This document shows, in pieces, positions 17,569 to 25,970 of a stretch of DNA of 64,000 bases. A model generated the notes under the pieces. The model was not told the origin of the DNA. It was given only the letters and a program-made list of their open reading frames with translations, and did not search any database. A program made the position numbers and the translations under genes. Every line of letters starts with the position of its first letter. The stretch's first letter is position 1. This DNA is from Pseudonocardia hierapolitana (GTDB lineage Bacteria > Actinomycetota > Actinomycetes > Mycobacteriales > Pseudonocardiaceae): contig NZ_VIWU01000001.1 in NCBI RefSeq assembly GCF_007994075.1, forward strand, positions 372,001 through 436,000, read 5' to 3'.

Positions 17569-18531
17569 TTGCACGACTACGAGTCGTACTCCGAGTTGTA
17601 CATCAAGTCCTCCCGCAAGCCCCGCCGCCGTCGTCGTTTCGACGACGAGGCCCCGGCACGCTCCCAGCACCGGGAGCCCGACCTGTCCGCTCTCGACGAG
17701 CGGCTCGGCGTCGACCCCGACGGCCCGCCCGAGGGCGACCGCTGGTCCACGTGGGACGGCGCCGAGCACGGCCCGCACCCGCGCCCGGCGTGGGTGGTCA
17801 CCGAGCACGCCGCGGTCGACACCGAGCTCGGCGTGATCAAGACCGGCAAGGAGGCCGACGTCCACCTCGTCGAGCGCGCCGTGCCGGGCACCGAGAGGCG
17901 CGCCCTGATGGCCGCGAAGCGCTACCGCACCTCCGAGCACCGCATGTTCCACCGCGACGCCGGCTACCTCGAGGGTCGGCGGGTCCGCCGGTCCCGGGAG
18001 ACGCGGGCGATGGCGAACCGCACGGCGTTCGGCCGCGACATCCTCGCCGGGCAGTGGGCGAGCGCGGAGTTCGCCGCGCTGTCGCGCCTCTGGGCCGACG
18101 GCGTCGCGGTGCCCTACCCCGTGCAGTGCAGCGGCACCGAGCTCCTGCTGGAGTTCGTCGGCGGCGACGACGGCACGGCCGCCCCGCGCCTCGCCCAGCT
18201 GCGGCCCGACGGAGATCAGCTGTGTGATCTCTGGCACCAGCTGGTCGACGCCCTGGTCGGGCTGGCCCGGCACGGACTCACCCACGGCGACCTGTCCGCC
18301 TACAACCTCCTGGTGCACGACGGGCGGCTGGTGCTGATCGACCTTCCGCAGGTCGTGGACGTCGTGGGCAACCCGCAGGGGCCCGAGTACCTGGCCCGCG
18401 ACGTCCGCCGGATCGGCGAGTGGTTCACCGCCCGCGGCCTACCGGTCGAGGTCGGCACCCCGGAGGCCCTGCTCGAGGAGCTGCGGGTGGAGGTGGGAAT
18501 GCCCGGGGGCGGCGCGGTGTCACAGGGGTAG
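17569..18531 (+). CDS. RIO-type serine protein kinase
   Basis: 320 residues related to RIO1. The ATP loop VIKTGKEADVHLVE and the lysine in MAAKRYRTSEHRMF come before the RIO catalytic loop THGDLSAYNLLVHDG (Asp and Asn) and the metal motif LVLIDLPQVVDVV. A basic, Arg-rich N-terminus (KPRRRRRFDDE) precedes the domain. RIO kinases act in ribosome maturation in archaea and eukaryotes; in bacteria their targets are unclear. The TTG start is taken because the frame opens there after a stop. A strong 12-bp hairpin follows the gene. Confidence 0.92.
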   Translation: MHDYESYSELYIKSSRKPRRRRRFDDEAPARSQHREPDLSALDERLGVDPDGPPEGDRWSTWDGAEHGPHPRPAWVVTEHAAVDTELGVIKTGKEADVHLVERAVPGTERRALMAAKRYRTSEHRMFHRDAGYLEGRRVRRSRETRAMANRTAFGRDILAGQWASAEFAALSRLWADGVAVPYPVQCSGTELLLEFVGGDDGTAAPRLAQLRPDGDQLCDLWHQLVDALVGLARHGLTHGDLSAYNLLVHDGRLVLIDLPQVVDVVGNPQGPEYLARDVRRIGEWFTARGLPVEVGTPEALLEELRVEVGMPGGGAVSQG

Positions 18532-18726
18532 CCCGCCGACGGAACCCTCGACGGCCGGGCGCTCTACTCTGATGGGGAGCGCCCGGCCGCAACGGCCCTG
18601 AATCGGGCGCAGCCCGCACCACCCATCAGGGCGCGCACCGATCGCGCCCGGGCTCGTCCCGAGATCCCAGCCGCCGCCATCTCGGCGCTGCTCTCCGAGC
18701 GACGTGCCGCGTCCCGGAGGTTCTAC
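18532..18726 (+). ncRNA. Candidate structured leader of DEAD-box helicase mRNA
   Basis: This 195-nt gap contains a perfect 12-bp stem (18553-18564 with 18577-18588) whose 12-nt loop includes CTGATGGG. That octamer is exactly complementary to CCCATCAG at 18622-18629, so a pseudoknot or switch is possible. The second strand abuts another perfect 7-bp hairpin (GGGCGCG 18629-18635 with 18643-18649). The leader ends with GGAGG 6 nt before the TTG start. The first hairpin could instead be the terminator of the RIO kinase gene. Confidence 0.5.
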
Positions 18727-20220
18727 TTGTCATCCCCGTCCCCTCGCCGTGCCGTGTCGCCTGCCCGCTCGCAGGCTCGCTCGGAGTTCTCGGCGAGCCC
18801 GCGGAGCCGTCGATCCGACGGCGGCCGCTCCCGCTCCCCCCGCGGCCGCTCCGGCGCGCCGCAGAACCGTCCCCAGCTCACCCCGGTCGCACCGGTCGAG
18901 GAGCTGTGGACCGTGCCCGAGGCCGGCATGCCCTCGTTCGCCGAGCTGGGCCTGCCCGAACCCGTCGTCCGCGCGCTCGCCGATGGCGGCTTCTCCGAGC
19001 CGTTCCCGATCCAGGCCGCGACGCTCCCCGACACCCTCGCGGGCCGCGACCTGCTCGGCCGCGGCCAGACCGGCTCCGGCAAGACCCTCGCCTTCGGCCT
19101 CGCGCTGCTCTCCCGGCTCGGCGAGCGCACCACGGGACGGCCCCGGCCGCGGCAGCCCCGCGGGCTCGTGCTCGTCCCCACCCGCGAGCTGGCCCAGCAG
19201 GTCGAGGACGCTCTCGCCCCGTTCGCGCGGGCGCTGCGCCTGTCCACCGCCGTCGTCGTGGGCGGGTTGTCGTTCAACCGGCAGGCCGCCGAGCTGGCGC
19301 GCGGCGTCGACCTTGTCGTCGCCACCCCCGGCCGGCTCACCGACCACACCAACCAGCGCACGTGCGACCTCTCGCAGGTCGAGATCACGGTGCTCGACGA
19401 GGCCGACCGCATGTCGGACATGGGCTTCCTGCCGCAGGTCAGGGCGATCCTGAACCTGACCCCCGCCCGCGGCCAGCGGCTGCTGTTCTCCGCGACGCTC
19501 GACGGCGAGGTGGGCGCGCTGGTCCGCCAGTACCTCACCGACCCGGTCACGCGCGCCGTCGCCTCGGCCACGGCGCAGGTGGCGACCATGGAGCACCACG
19601 TCCTGCTCGTCGACCCGGCGGCCAAGCCGGGGATCGTCACGGAGGTCGCAGCCCGCGACGGGCGCACGATCCTGTTCGCCCGCACCAAGCACGGCGTCGA
19701 CCGGCTCGTGAAGGTGCTGCGGCGCGCGGGCGTGGCAGCGGGCGCGCTGCACGGCGGCAAGGCGCAGAACGCCCGCAACCGGGCGATCGCCGAGTTCAAG
19801 GACGGCCGCACCCCGGTGCTCGTCGCCACCGACGTGGCCGCGCGCGGCATCCACATCGACGACGTGAGCCTCGTCGTGCACGTCGACCCGCCCGCCGACC
19901 CGAAGGACTACCTGCACCGGGCCGGGCGCACCGCCCGGGCGGGCGACTCCGGCACCGTCGTCACGCTCGTCACGCCCGACGAACGGCGCGACGTCGAGCG
20001 GATGATGCGGCTGGCCGGGGTGCGTGCCGCCCAGACCCAGGTGACGACCGGCGACGGCGAGCTCGCCCGGATCACGGGCGCGCGGCAGCCGTCGGGGGTG
20101 CCGATCGCCACCCCGCCCAAGCCCGCGCAGGGTCCGCGCCGCCCCCGCACCGGGAGCGGGCGCACCGGGAGCAGCCGCGCCGCGCGCGGCGGGAGGCGCA
20201 GGCGTGACGCGGCGGCCTGA
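18727..20220 (+). CDS. DEAD-box ATP-dependent RNA helicase
   Basis: 497 residues with all helicase motifs in order: Q motif FSEPFPIQAATLP, Walker A RGQTGSGKT, PTRELAQQ, GG, TPGR, DEAD as VLDEADRM, SAT as LFSATL, then FARTKHGVDRL, VATDVAARGIHI and HRAGRTARAG. A Ser/Arg/Pro-rich N-terminal tail (about 60 residues) and an Arg/Gly-rich basic C-tail suggest non-specific RNA binding. It belongs to the RhlE-like group, acting in RNA remodelling or ribosome assembly. The TTG start is supported by GGAGG at 18716-18720. Confidence 0.96.
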   Translation: MSSPSPRRAVSPARSQARSEFSASPRSRRSDGGRSRSPRGRSGAPQNRPQLTPVAPVEELWTVPEAGMPSFAELGLPEPVVRALADGGFSEPFPIQAATLPDTLAGRDLLGRGQTGSGKTLAFGLALLSRLGERTTGRPRPRQPRGLVLVPTRELAQQVEDALAPFARALRLSTAVVVGGLSFNRQAAELARGVDLVVATPGRLTDHTNQRTCDLSQVEITVLDEADRMSDMGFLPQVRAILNLTPARGQRLLFSATLDGEVGALVRQYLTDPVTRAVASATAQVATMEHHVLLVDPAAKPGIVTEVAARDGRTILFARTKHGVDRLVKVLRRAGVAAGALHGGKAQNARNRAIAEFKDGRTPVLVATDVAARGIHIDDVSLVVHVDPPADPKDYLHRAGRTARAGDSGTVVTLVTPDERRDVERMMRLAGVRAAQTQVTTGDGELARITGARQPSGVPIATPPKPAQGPRRPRTGSGRTGSSRAARGGRRRRDAAA

Positions 20221-20326
20221 GGACCGTTACCCGCTCGTGTCCGGGTCGGGGGGATTCTCAGCAGAGCCACAGGGTCGCCCTGCCACGGTCAGGGAGAAGT
20301 CTCCCGAATCGGACACCGAGGTACCT

Positions 20327-21682
20327 GTGCGCGCTCCCCGTCCCCGAGGCCGTCTCGCCGCCGTGCTGGTGGCGCTCACCGCGGCGTTGGCCGCCTGCTC
20401 GACCGGCTCGACCGGGTCACCTTCTGCCGCCCCGGGCGCGCCGCTGCCGCCCATCGAGCTCGAGGGCGACTGGACGTGGACCAAGCAGGAGGCCGCGCTC
20501 GAGCTGGGCGTCACCCACACCCAGAAGAGCCTCGACGAGAGCGACAGCGACCCCGATGCCCGCCGGCGCGGGATGGACATCCTCGCCGGCGACAGCGCGA
20601 TCTGGCAGAACCACCACCTGATGGGCTTCGGCACCGACAACCCCGAGCCCGAGCCGGGTGAGTACGACTGGGAGACCCTCGACCGGCGCATGAAGATCAC
20701 CGAGGAGACCGGCCAGCGCACGATGCTCACGCTGTGCTGCTCCCCGGACTGGATGAAGGGCGGCGAGGAGGGCGAGACCGACTGGGACGAGCTCGAGGAA
20801 GCGCCCCGGCCCGAGCACTTCGCCGACTTCGCCCGGCTCTCCGCCGAGGCCGTGAAGCGCTACCCGCAGGTCGAGCGGGTGATGGTGTGGAACGAGCTCA
20901 AGGGCTTCTGGGACGAGGCCAAGGGCCGCTGGGACTACGAGGGCTACACCGAGCTCTACAACCAGGTGTACCGGGCCGTGAAGGAGGTCCGGCCGGACGT
21001 GCAGGTCGGCGGTCCGTACGTGGTGCTGATCGGTCTCGACCAGGGCGCCCGCGACACCTCCACCACGGTCGCCGGACCGTGGGGCGCGGCCGACCAGCGC
21101 ACGCTCGACGTCGTCGACTACTGGCTGCAGAACAACGTGGGCGCCGACTTCCTCGCCGTCGACACCGCGACCAACAAGCGGGACCAGGACGGCCCCGCCC
21201 CCGTCGACGGCGCCCGCAAGTTCGCCGACCTCGCCCGCTGGCTCCAGGAGCGCAGCGACCTGCCGATCTGGTGGGCCGAGTACTACCCGGAGGTTCCCGC
21301 GGGCGAGGACGACGAGCCCACGAGCCCCGTCAACGCCGCGGTGAACCTGGCCGCGATCGCCGCCATGGCCGAGTCCGGCACCGCGGGTGCGCTGTTGTGG
21401 GGCCCGCAGGAGCACGACCTGGGCTCCCCCGCGCTCTGGACCGACGCCACCAGGGAGGGCGGCGGGCAGCCGCTCCCCCTCACCCAGGCATGGCAGTTCC
21501 TGGTGCCGCGGCTGGCCGCGGGCGACGTCGAGATCGGACGCTCCCCGTCCCGGCCCCACCTGCTCGCCTTCCGCGCGAACGACGGCGTGGTGGTGGTCAA
21601 CCTGAGCGGCGACCAGGTCGAGCTCGCCCCGGGCAAGCCGCTCACCCCCTGGCAGATCCAGGTGGGCGGCCGCGAGTCCTGA
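20327..21682 (+). CDS. Secreted glycoside hydrolase-like lipoprotein (clan GH-A, GH39-like)
   Basis: 451 residues. The Arg-rich N-terminus and hydrophobic stretch end in the lipobox LAAC, so the enzyme is exported and anchored. The mature part has the TIM-barrel pattern of GH39/GH-A enzymes: WQNHHLMGFGTDNP, EPGEYDWETLDRRM, LTLCCSPDWM, the acid/base Asn-Glu in RVMVWNELKGFWDE, and a candidate nucleophile Glu in LPIWWAEYYPEVP. The substrate is unknown, possibly a xylan- or arabinan-like glycan. GTG at 20327 is chosen because it places the signal peptide at the N-terminus. A perfect hairpin terminator follows. Confidence 0.82.
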   Translation: MRAPRPRGRLAAVLVALTAALAACSTGSTGSPSAAPGAPLPPIELEGDWTWTKQEAALELGVTHTQKSLDESDSDPDARRRGMDILAGDSAIWQNHHLMGFGTDNPEPEPGEYDWETLDRRMKITEETGQRTMLTLCCSPDWMKGGEEGETDWDELEEAPRPEHFADFARLSAEAVKRYPQVERVMVWNELKGFWDEAKGRWDYEGYTELYNQVYRAVKEVRPDVQVGGPYVVLIGLDQGARDTSTTVAGPWGAADQRTLDVVDYWLQNNVGADFLAVDTATNKRDQDGPAPVDGARKFADLARWLQERSDLPIWWAEYYPEVPAGEDDEPTSPVNAAVNLAAIAAMAESGTAGALLWGPQEHDLGSPALWTDATREGGGQPLPLTQAWQFLVPRLAAGDVEIGRSPSRPHLLAFRANDGVVVVNLSGDQVELAPGKPLTPWQIQVGGRES

Positions 21683-21683
21683 C

Positions 21684-21727
21684 CCGTGAGCGGGTACGGG
21701 TGCTGGAGCACCCGTACCCGCTCACGG
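21684..21727. terminator. Perfect 20-bp stem bidirectional terminator
   Basis: The arms 21684-21703 and 21708-21727 are exact complements with a TGGA loop. The element lies between the convergent glycosidase and LapA-like genes and ends a few bases from both. It has no U-tract, as is common in high-GC actinobacteria. Confidence 0.9.
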
Positions 21728-21732
21728 CCGTT

Positions 21733-22155
21733 TCAGCGGCGGCGGGCGGCCCGGCGCAGCTGGAAGATGCGCAGGCCGCCCGGAATCGCGACGAGCAGCA
21801 GCCCCGCGATGGCGGCGAGCAGCAGCGCCACCCCGACGGGCAGGGTGCCCGACGCTCCCAGGAAGTTGATCTGCACCGGCGTGCTGTTCTGCAGGATGAA
21901 GATCAGCAGGACCAGCAGGACCAGCGCGGACAGGACCAGGCCCGCCCACAGGACGCCACTGCGCGAGCGCCGCACCGGCTCCGCGGGCCAGCCCGCCCGT
22001 GGCGTGGGCTCGCTCGGCGTCGGGACGGTGGGGCCATCGGCGACGACCGGCCGCATCGTCGGCTGCGTGGCCGGGTCGGCGTGCGGATCAGCCGGCCCGA
22101 CGCTGCCGTAGGTGGGCGAGTGCAGGTTCATCGCCCGCGTCGGGTCGTCGGTCAT
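21733..22155 (-). CDS. DUF1049/LapA-domain membrane protein
   Basis: 140 residues: a Pro/Thr-rich cytoplasmic N-terminal tail of about 70 residues, then two transmembrane helices (GVLWAGLVLSALVLLVLLI and VGVALLLAAIAGLLLVAI) joined by the family motif FILQNSTPVQINFLGASG, and a basic end RIFQLRRAARRR. This is the lipopolysaccharide-assembly-A-like (DUF1049) pattern; in Gram-positives the role is unknown. ATG 22155 has GAGGTG upstream and is preferred over the longer frame. Confidence 0.88.
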   Translation of the reverse strand: MTDDPTRAMNLHSPTYGSVGPADPHADPATQPTMRPVVADGPTVPTPSEPTPRAGWPAEPVRRSRSGVLWAGLVLSALVLLVLLIFILQNSTPVQINFLGASGTLPVGVALLLAAIAGLLLVAIPGGLRIFQLRRAARRR

Positions 22156-22258
22156 GCGCGCACCTCGCTCGCTCGACACCGTTCGTGACCACCCGTGAGT
22201 ATCCCGCAACGGCGTCCTTCACGCGACGTTCCGTGATCTTGGACGTCGATCTCGGAGG

Positions 22259-22717
22259 TCAATGCCGCCGCATCGGGACGTGCGCAACGCCATCCCAGTC
22301 GTAGGCCTCGCCGACCTGGCCGAAGCCGAACTCCCGGTAGAAGCCCGCGAGGTGCTCCTGCGCGTCCAACAGGCACACCCGGTCGCCGACCTCGGCCAGC
22401 GCCGCCTCCATCAACTGCCGACCCAGCCCGCGGCCGCGCACGGAGCGGGCGGTGCACAGCCTGCCGATCCGGAACTCTCCCCCCGGCTCGCGCAGCAACC
22501 GCAGGCATCCGAGGACGGGCTCGGGCTTGCCGTCGCCGCCCAGCCAGAAGTGCCGCGCGCCGTCCTCGAGGTCGCGCCCGTCGAGCTCCGCGTACGGGCA
22601 GGCCTGCTCGACGACGAACACATCGACCCGCAGCCGCAGCAGCTCGTAGAGAGTGCTCGGCGGCAGGTCCGCCGCCCACGCGCGGTGCACCGTGGCCGTC
22701 TCCGTCTCGCTGCTCAT
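22259..22717 (-). CDS. ElaA-like GNAT acetyltransferase
   Basis: 152 residues of the ElaA branch of GNAT enzymes. Markers are LYELLRLRVDVFVVEQACPYAELDG written in two parts (LYELLRLRVDVFVVEQ and CPYAELDG), LGCLRLL, the acetyl-CoA loop RSVRGRGLGRQLM, and the late FYREFGFGQVGEAYDWDGVAH. The substrate is unknown. The gene is divergent from the carboxypeptidase gene, 60 bp apart. Confidence 0.9.
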   Translation of the reverse strand: MSSETETATVHRAWAADLPPSTLYELLRLRVDVFVVEQACPYAELDGRDLEDGARHFWLGGDGKPEPVLGCLRLLREPGGEFRIGRLCTARSVRGRGLGRQLMEAALAEVGDRVCLLDAQEHLAGFYREFGFGQVGEAYDWDGVAHVPMRRH

Positions 22718-22777
22718 CCCGATTGCCTACCAGATCGGGTGAGCGCGCGCCGCCCGCGCCCGTGCGAGGCTCGCTGG

Positions 22778-23545
22778 GTGCGCCGACCCCTGACCATCGC
22801 CGTTGTCGGCCCTGCGCTGGTGGCCGCCGGGCTCGCGCTGGCCGGCACGCAGGCGGCAGCCGCCGAGCGACCCCCGCTCCCCCTGCGCCCCGACGGATAC
22901 GGGGTCGCTCAGCCGACCCCGCCCGACTTGCTGGACCGCAGGCTCCCCACCCGCGACATCCTCCCTCCGCCCGCGGACGGGAGGTTCGCGTCCACGGTCG
23001 GACCGGTGCCCGACGACGTCCTCGCCCGCTCGACCTGGAAGCCGGAGTGCCCGGTGCCACCGGCCGACCTGCGCTACGTCACCGTCTCCTTCCGCGGCTT
23101 CGACGGGACCGCGCACACCGGTGAGCTGATCGTCGCCGCCCAGGTGGCCGACGACGTCGCGGCCGTGTTCGGCGACCTCTACGCGGCCGACTTCCCGATC
23201 GAGGAGATGCGCGTCGTCGAGCCTGCCGAGCTGACCGCCCCGCCCACCGGCGACGACAACAACACCACCGCGTTCGTCTGCCGGCCTGCGGTGGGCCTCA
23301 CGCGCTGGTCGGCGCACGCGCTCGGTCTCGCCGTGGACGTCAACCCGTTCCAGAACCCCTACAGCAAGGGCGACCTCGTGCTGCCCGAGCTCGCCTCCGC
23401 CTACCTGGACCGCGAGCGCGATCTGCCCGGCATGATCAAGGACGGCGGGCCGGTCGTCACCGCGTTCGAGCGCATCGGCTGGAAGTGGGGCGGGCGCTGG
23501 ACGTCCCCAGTGGACCGGCATCACTTCTCCCGGACGGGCACGTAG
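22778..23545 (+). CDS. Secreted M15-family D-Ala-D-Ala carboxypeptidase-like protein
   Basis: 255 residues with a signal peptide ending near QAAAAERP. The C-terminal half is a VanY/CwlK-like zinc peptidase domain: TRWSAHALGLAVDVNPFQNP contains the Ser-x-His-x3-Gly-x-Ala-x-Asp zinc site, and the end reads WKWGGRWTSPVDRHHF, supplying the last histidine. It probably trims peptidoglycan peptides outside the membrane. GTG 22778 is chosen because it fits the signal peptide. The stop lies 10 bp before mtr. Confidence 0.9.
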   Translation: MRRPLTIAVVGPALVAAGLALAGTQAAAAERPPLPLRPDGYGVAQPTPPDLLDRRLPTRDILPPPADGRFASTVGPVPDDVLARSTWKPECPVPPADLRYVTVSFRGFDGTAHTGELIVAAQVADDVAAVFGDLYAADFPIEEMRVVEPAELTAPPTGDDNNTTAFVCRPAVGLTRWSAHALGLAVDVNPFQNPYSKGDLVLPELASAYLDRERDLPGMIKDGGPVVTAFERIGWKWGGRWTSPVDRHHFSRTGT

Positions 23546-23555
23546 CGTGTGATTC

Positions 23556-24935
23556 GTGCGGCACCACGACCTCGTCGTCATCGGAACCGGCTCCGGCAAC
23601 TCGATCGTCGACGAGCGGATCGCCCATCTCGACGTCGCACTGGTCGAGCACGGCGTCTTCGGTGGCACGTGCCTGAACGTCGGCTGCATCCCGACGAAGA
23701 TGTACGTCTACGCCGCCGACGTGGCACAGGTGGTCCGGCACGCCGGCCGCTACGGCGTGGACGCCACCGTCGACAAGGTCCGCTGGACCGACATCCGGGA
23801 CCGCGTCTTCGGCCGGATCGACCCGATCTCGGCGGGCGGGCGCGAGTACCGCGTGGACCGCTCCCCGAACGTCACCGTCTACGAGGGCCACGCACGCTTC
23901 ACCGGTCACAAGGAGCTCGCGGTGGCCCGCACCGACGGCTCCGGAGCCGATGCGTTCAGTGCCGATCGCATCGTGCTGGCTGCCGGAAGCCGGCCCGTGA
24001 TCCCCGACGTCGTCACGGAGTCGGGCGTGCCCTACGAGACGTCCGACACCGTCATGCGGATCGACGCGCTCCCCGAGCACCTGGTGATCCTCGGCAGCGG
24101 GTACATCGGCGTCGAGTTCGCGCACGTCTTCTCCGCGCTCGGGGCACGGGTGACGATCGTCGGGCGCAGCAGCATCCTGCGCCGCCAGGACGAGACCGTG
24201 TGCGAGCGCTTCACCGAGATCGTCCACCGGCGCTGGGACGTGCACCTCGGCAACGAGGTCACGGGCGTCCGCGGGAGCCGTGGTGACGTCACCCTGGAGC
24301 TGGCCGACGGCTCGTCCGTCCACGGCGACCTGCTGCTCGTCGCCACCGGCCGCCGACCCAACAGCGACCGCCTCGACCTCGACCGAACCGGTGTGGCGAC
24401 CCACCCCGACGGCCGCATCGTCGTCGACGACCAGCAACGCACCACCGTCGACGGGATCTTCGCCCTCGGCGACGTGAGCTCGGCGTACCAGCTCAAGCAC
24501 GTGGCCAACCACGAGGCGAAGGTCGTGGCGCACAACCTCCTGCACCCTGACGCACCGCGGCGCAGCGATCACCGGTTCGTACCGGCGGCCGTCTTCACCG
24601 AGCCGCAGATAGCCGCCGTCGGGCTCACCGAGGCCGAGTGCCGCGCAGGCCACCTCGACTACACCGCCGCCGTGCAGGAGTACGGCGACGTCGCCTACGG
24701 GTGGGCGATGGAGGACACGACGGGGTTCTGCAAGGTGATCGCCGAACGCGGGACCGGTCGGATCATCGGCGCGCACGTGATGGGCGCGCAGGCGTCGACG
24801 GTGATCCAGCCGCTGATCCAGGCGATGTCGTTCGGGCTGGGGGCGCGGGAGATGGCCACCGGCCAGTACTGGATCCACCCGGCCCTGGCCGAGGTGGTGG
24901 AGAACGCCCTGCTCGGTCTCGACCTTGAGATCTGA
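23556..24935 (+). CDS. mtr: Mycothione reductase
   Basis: Reduces mycothiol disulfide with NADPH, keeping the actinobacterial thiol pool reduced. The 459 residues have the FAD motif VIGTGSGNS, the redox pair C39/C44 in GGTCLNVGCIPTK, an NAD(P) fold ILGSGYIGVEFAHVFSALG, FAD-binding GIFALGDV, and the C-terminal catalytic YWIHPALAEVVENAL. The unusual GTGSGNS in place of GxGxxG and the short IPTKMYVYAADV stretch set mycothione reductase apart from lipoamide dehydrogenase. This gene is the best evidence that the host makes mycothiol. Confidence 0.95.
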   Translation: MRHHDLVVIGTGSGNSIVDERIAHLDVALVEHGVFGGTCLNVGCIPTKMYVYAADVAQVVRHAGRYGVDATVDKVRWTDIRDRVFGRIDPISAGGREYRVDRSPNVTVYEGHARFTGHKELAVARTDGSGADAFSADRIVLAAGSRPVIPDVVTESGVPYETSDTVMRIDALPEHLVILGSGYIGVEFAHVFSALGARVTIVGRSSILRRQDETVCERFTEIVHRRWDVHLGNEVTGVRGSRGDVTLELADGSSVHGDLLLVATGRRPNSDRLDLDRTGVATHPDGRIVVDDQQRTTVDGIFALGDVSSAYQLKHVANHEAKVVAHNLLHPDAPRRSDHRFVPAAVFTEPQIAAVGLTEAECRAGHLDYTAAVQEYGDVAYGWAMEDTTGFCKVIAERGTGRIIGAHVMGAQASTVIQPLIQAMSFGLGAREMATGQYWIHPALAEVVENALLGLDLEI

Positions 24936-24937
24936 TG

Positions 24938-24956
24938 TGAGTAAGGTAATCCTAAG
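24938..24956 (+). promoter_or_regulatory. Possible DtxR/IdeR iron box before desaturase
   Basis: TGAGTAAGGTAATCCTAAG resembles the left two-thirds of the DtxR/IdeR consensus TTAGGTTAGGCTAACCTAA, while the right half has decayed. It lies 25 bp before the start of a di-iron desaturase gene, which would make iron control sensible. The match is partial. Confidence 0.3.
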
Positions 24957-24981
24957 TCCGCCGTCTCCTTGGAGCATGCCC

Positions 24982-25926
24982 ATGACCGTTGCCGAACACC
25001 CCACCCGCCCGGCCGGGTCGGCCAAGCCGATCCTCGACGGCCGGCGGGGGATCGCGCCGCAGATCGGCGTCTACGTCTTCGTGATCCTCCCCCTCGTCGC
25101 GCTCGTCGCCGCGATCCCCTTCGCCTGGGGTTGGGGTCTCGCCTGGACCGACGTCGCGATCGCCCTGGTCTTCTACGTCGCGAGCGGGCTCGGCATCACG
25201 GTCGGCTACCACCGCTACTTCACGCACGGCTCGTTCAAGGCGAAGCGGCCGCTGCGGATCGCGCTCGCGCTGGCCGGCAGCCTCGCCATGCAGGGGCCGG
25301 TCATCACGTGGGTCGCCGACCACCGCCGTCATCACGCCTTCTCCGACAAGGAGGGCGACCCGCACTCGCCCTGGCTGTTCGGCACCGGACCCGTGGCGCT
25401 CGCCAAAGGCTTCTGGCACTCCCACATGGGCTGGCTGTTCGACCGCGACACGACCAACCGCGAGCGCTTCACCCCCGACCTGCTCGCCGACACCGACATC
25501 CGGCGCGTCGACCGCCTCTTCGTGCTCTGGTCCGTGCTCACGCTGATCGTGCCGGCCGCGCTCGGCGGGCTGCTGACCCTGTCGTGGTGGGGCGCCCTCA
25601 CCGCGTTCTTCTGGGCCGGGCTGGTGCGCGTGGGCCTGCTGCACCACGTCACGTGGTCGATCAACTCGATCTGCCACATGATCGGCGACCAGCCGTTCGC
25701 CGCCCGCGACCACTCCCGCAACGTCTGGCCGCTCGCCGTGCTCAGCTTCGGTGAGTCCTGGCACAACCTGCACCACGCCGACCCCACCTGCGCCCGCCAC
25801 GGCGTCCAGCGCGGACAGGTCGACATCTCCGCCCGGGTGATCTGGGCGTTCGAGAAGCTGGGCTGGGCCCACTCCGTGCGCTGGCCCACCCAGCGGCGCC
25901 TGGCGAAGCTGGCCCGCACCGCCTGA
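24982..25926 (+). CDS. Acyl-CoA delta-9-type fatty acid desaturase
   Basis: 314-residue integral membrane di-iron enzyme that introduces a double bond into fatty acyl chains. The three histidine boxes are HRYFTH, HRRHH and HNLHH, with four predicted membrane helices (for example IGVYVFVILPLVALVAAI and VLTLIVPAALGGLLTL). ATG 24982 is chosen because GGAG stands 7 nt upstream; the ATG at 24976 is too close to it. Electron donors are not encoded nearby. Confidence 0.93.
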   Translation: MTVAEHPTRPAGSAKPILDGRRGIAPQIGVYVFVILPLVALVAAIPFAWGWGLAWTDVAIALVFYVASGLGITVGYHRYFTHGSFKAKRPLRIALALAGSLAMQGPVITWVADHRRHHAFSDKEGDPHSPWLFGTGPVALAKGFWHSHMGWLFDRDTTNRERFTPDLLADTDIRRVDRLFVLWSVLTLIVPAALGGLLTLSWWGALTAFFWAGLVRVGLLHHVTWSINSICHMIGDQPFAARDHSRNVWPLAVLSFGESWHNLHHADPTCARHGVQRGQVDISARVIWAFEKLGWAHSVRWPTQRRLAKLARTA

Positions 25927-25970
25927 ATCTCCCGTGCCGGCGCTGGGGTGCGCGGGCTAACGTTCGCCGC

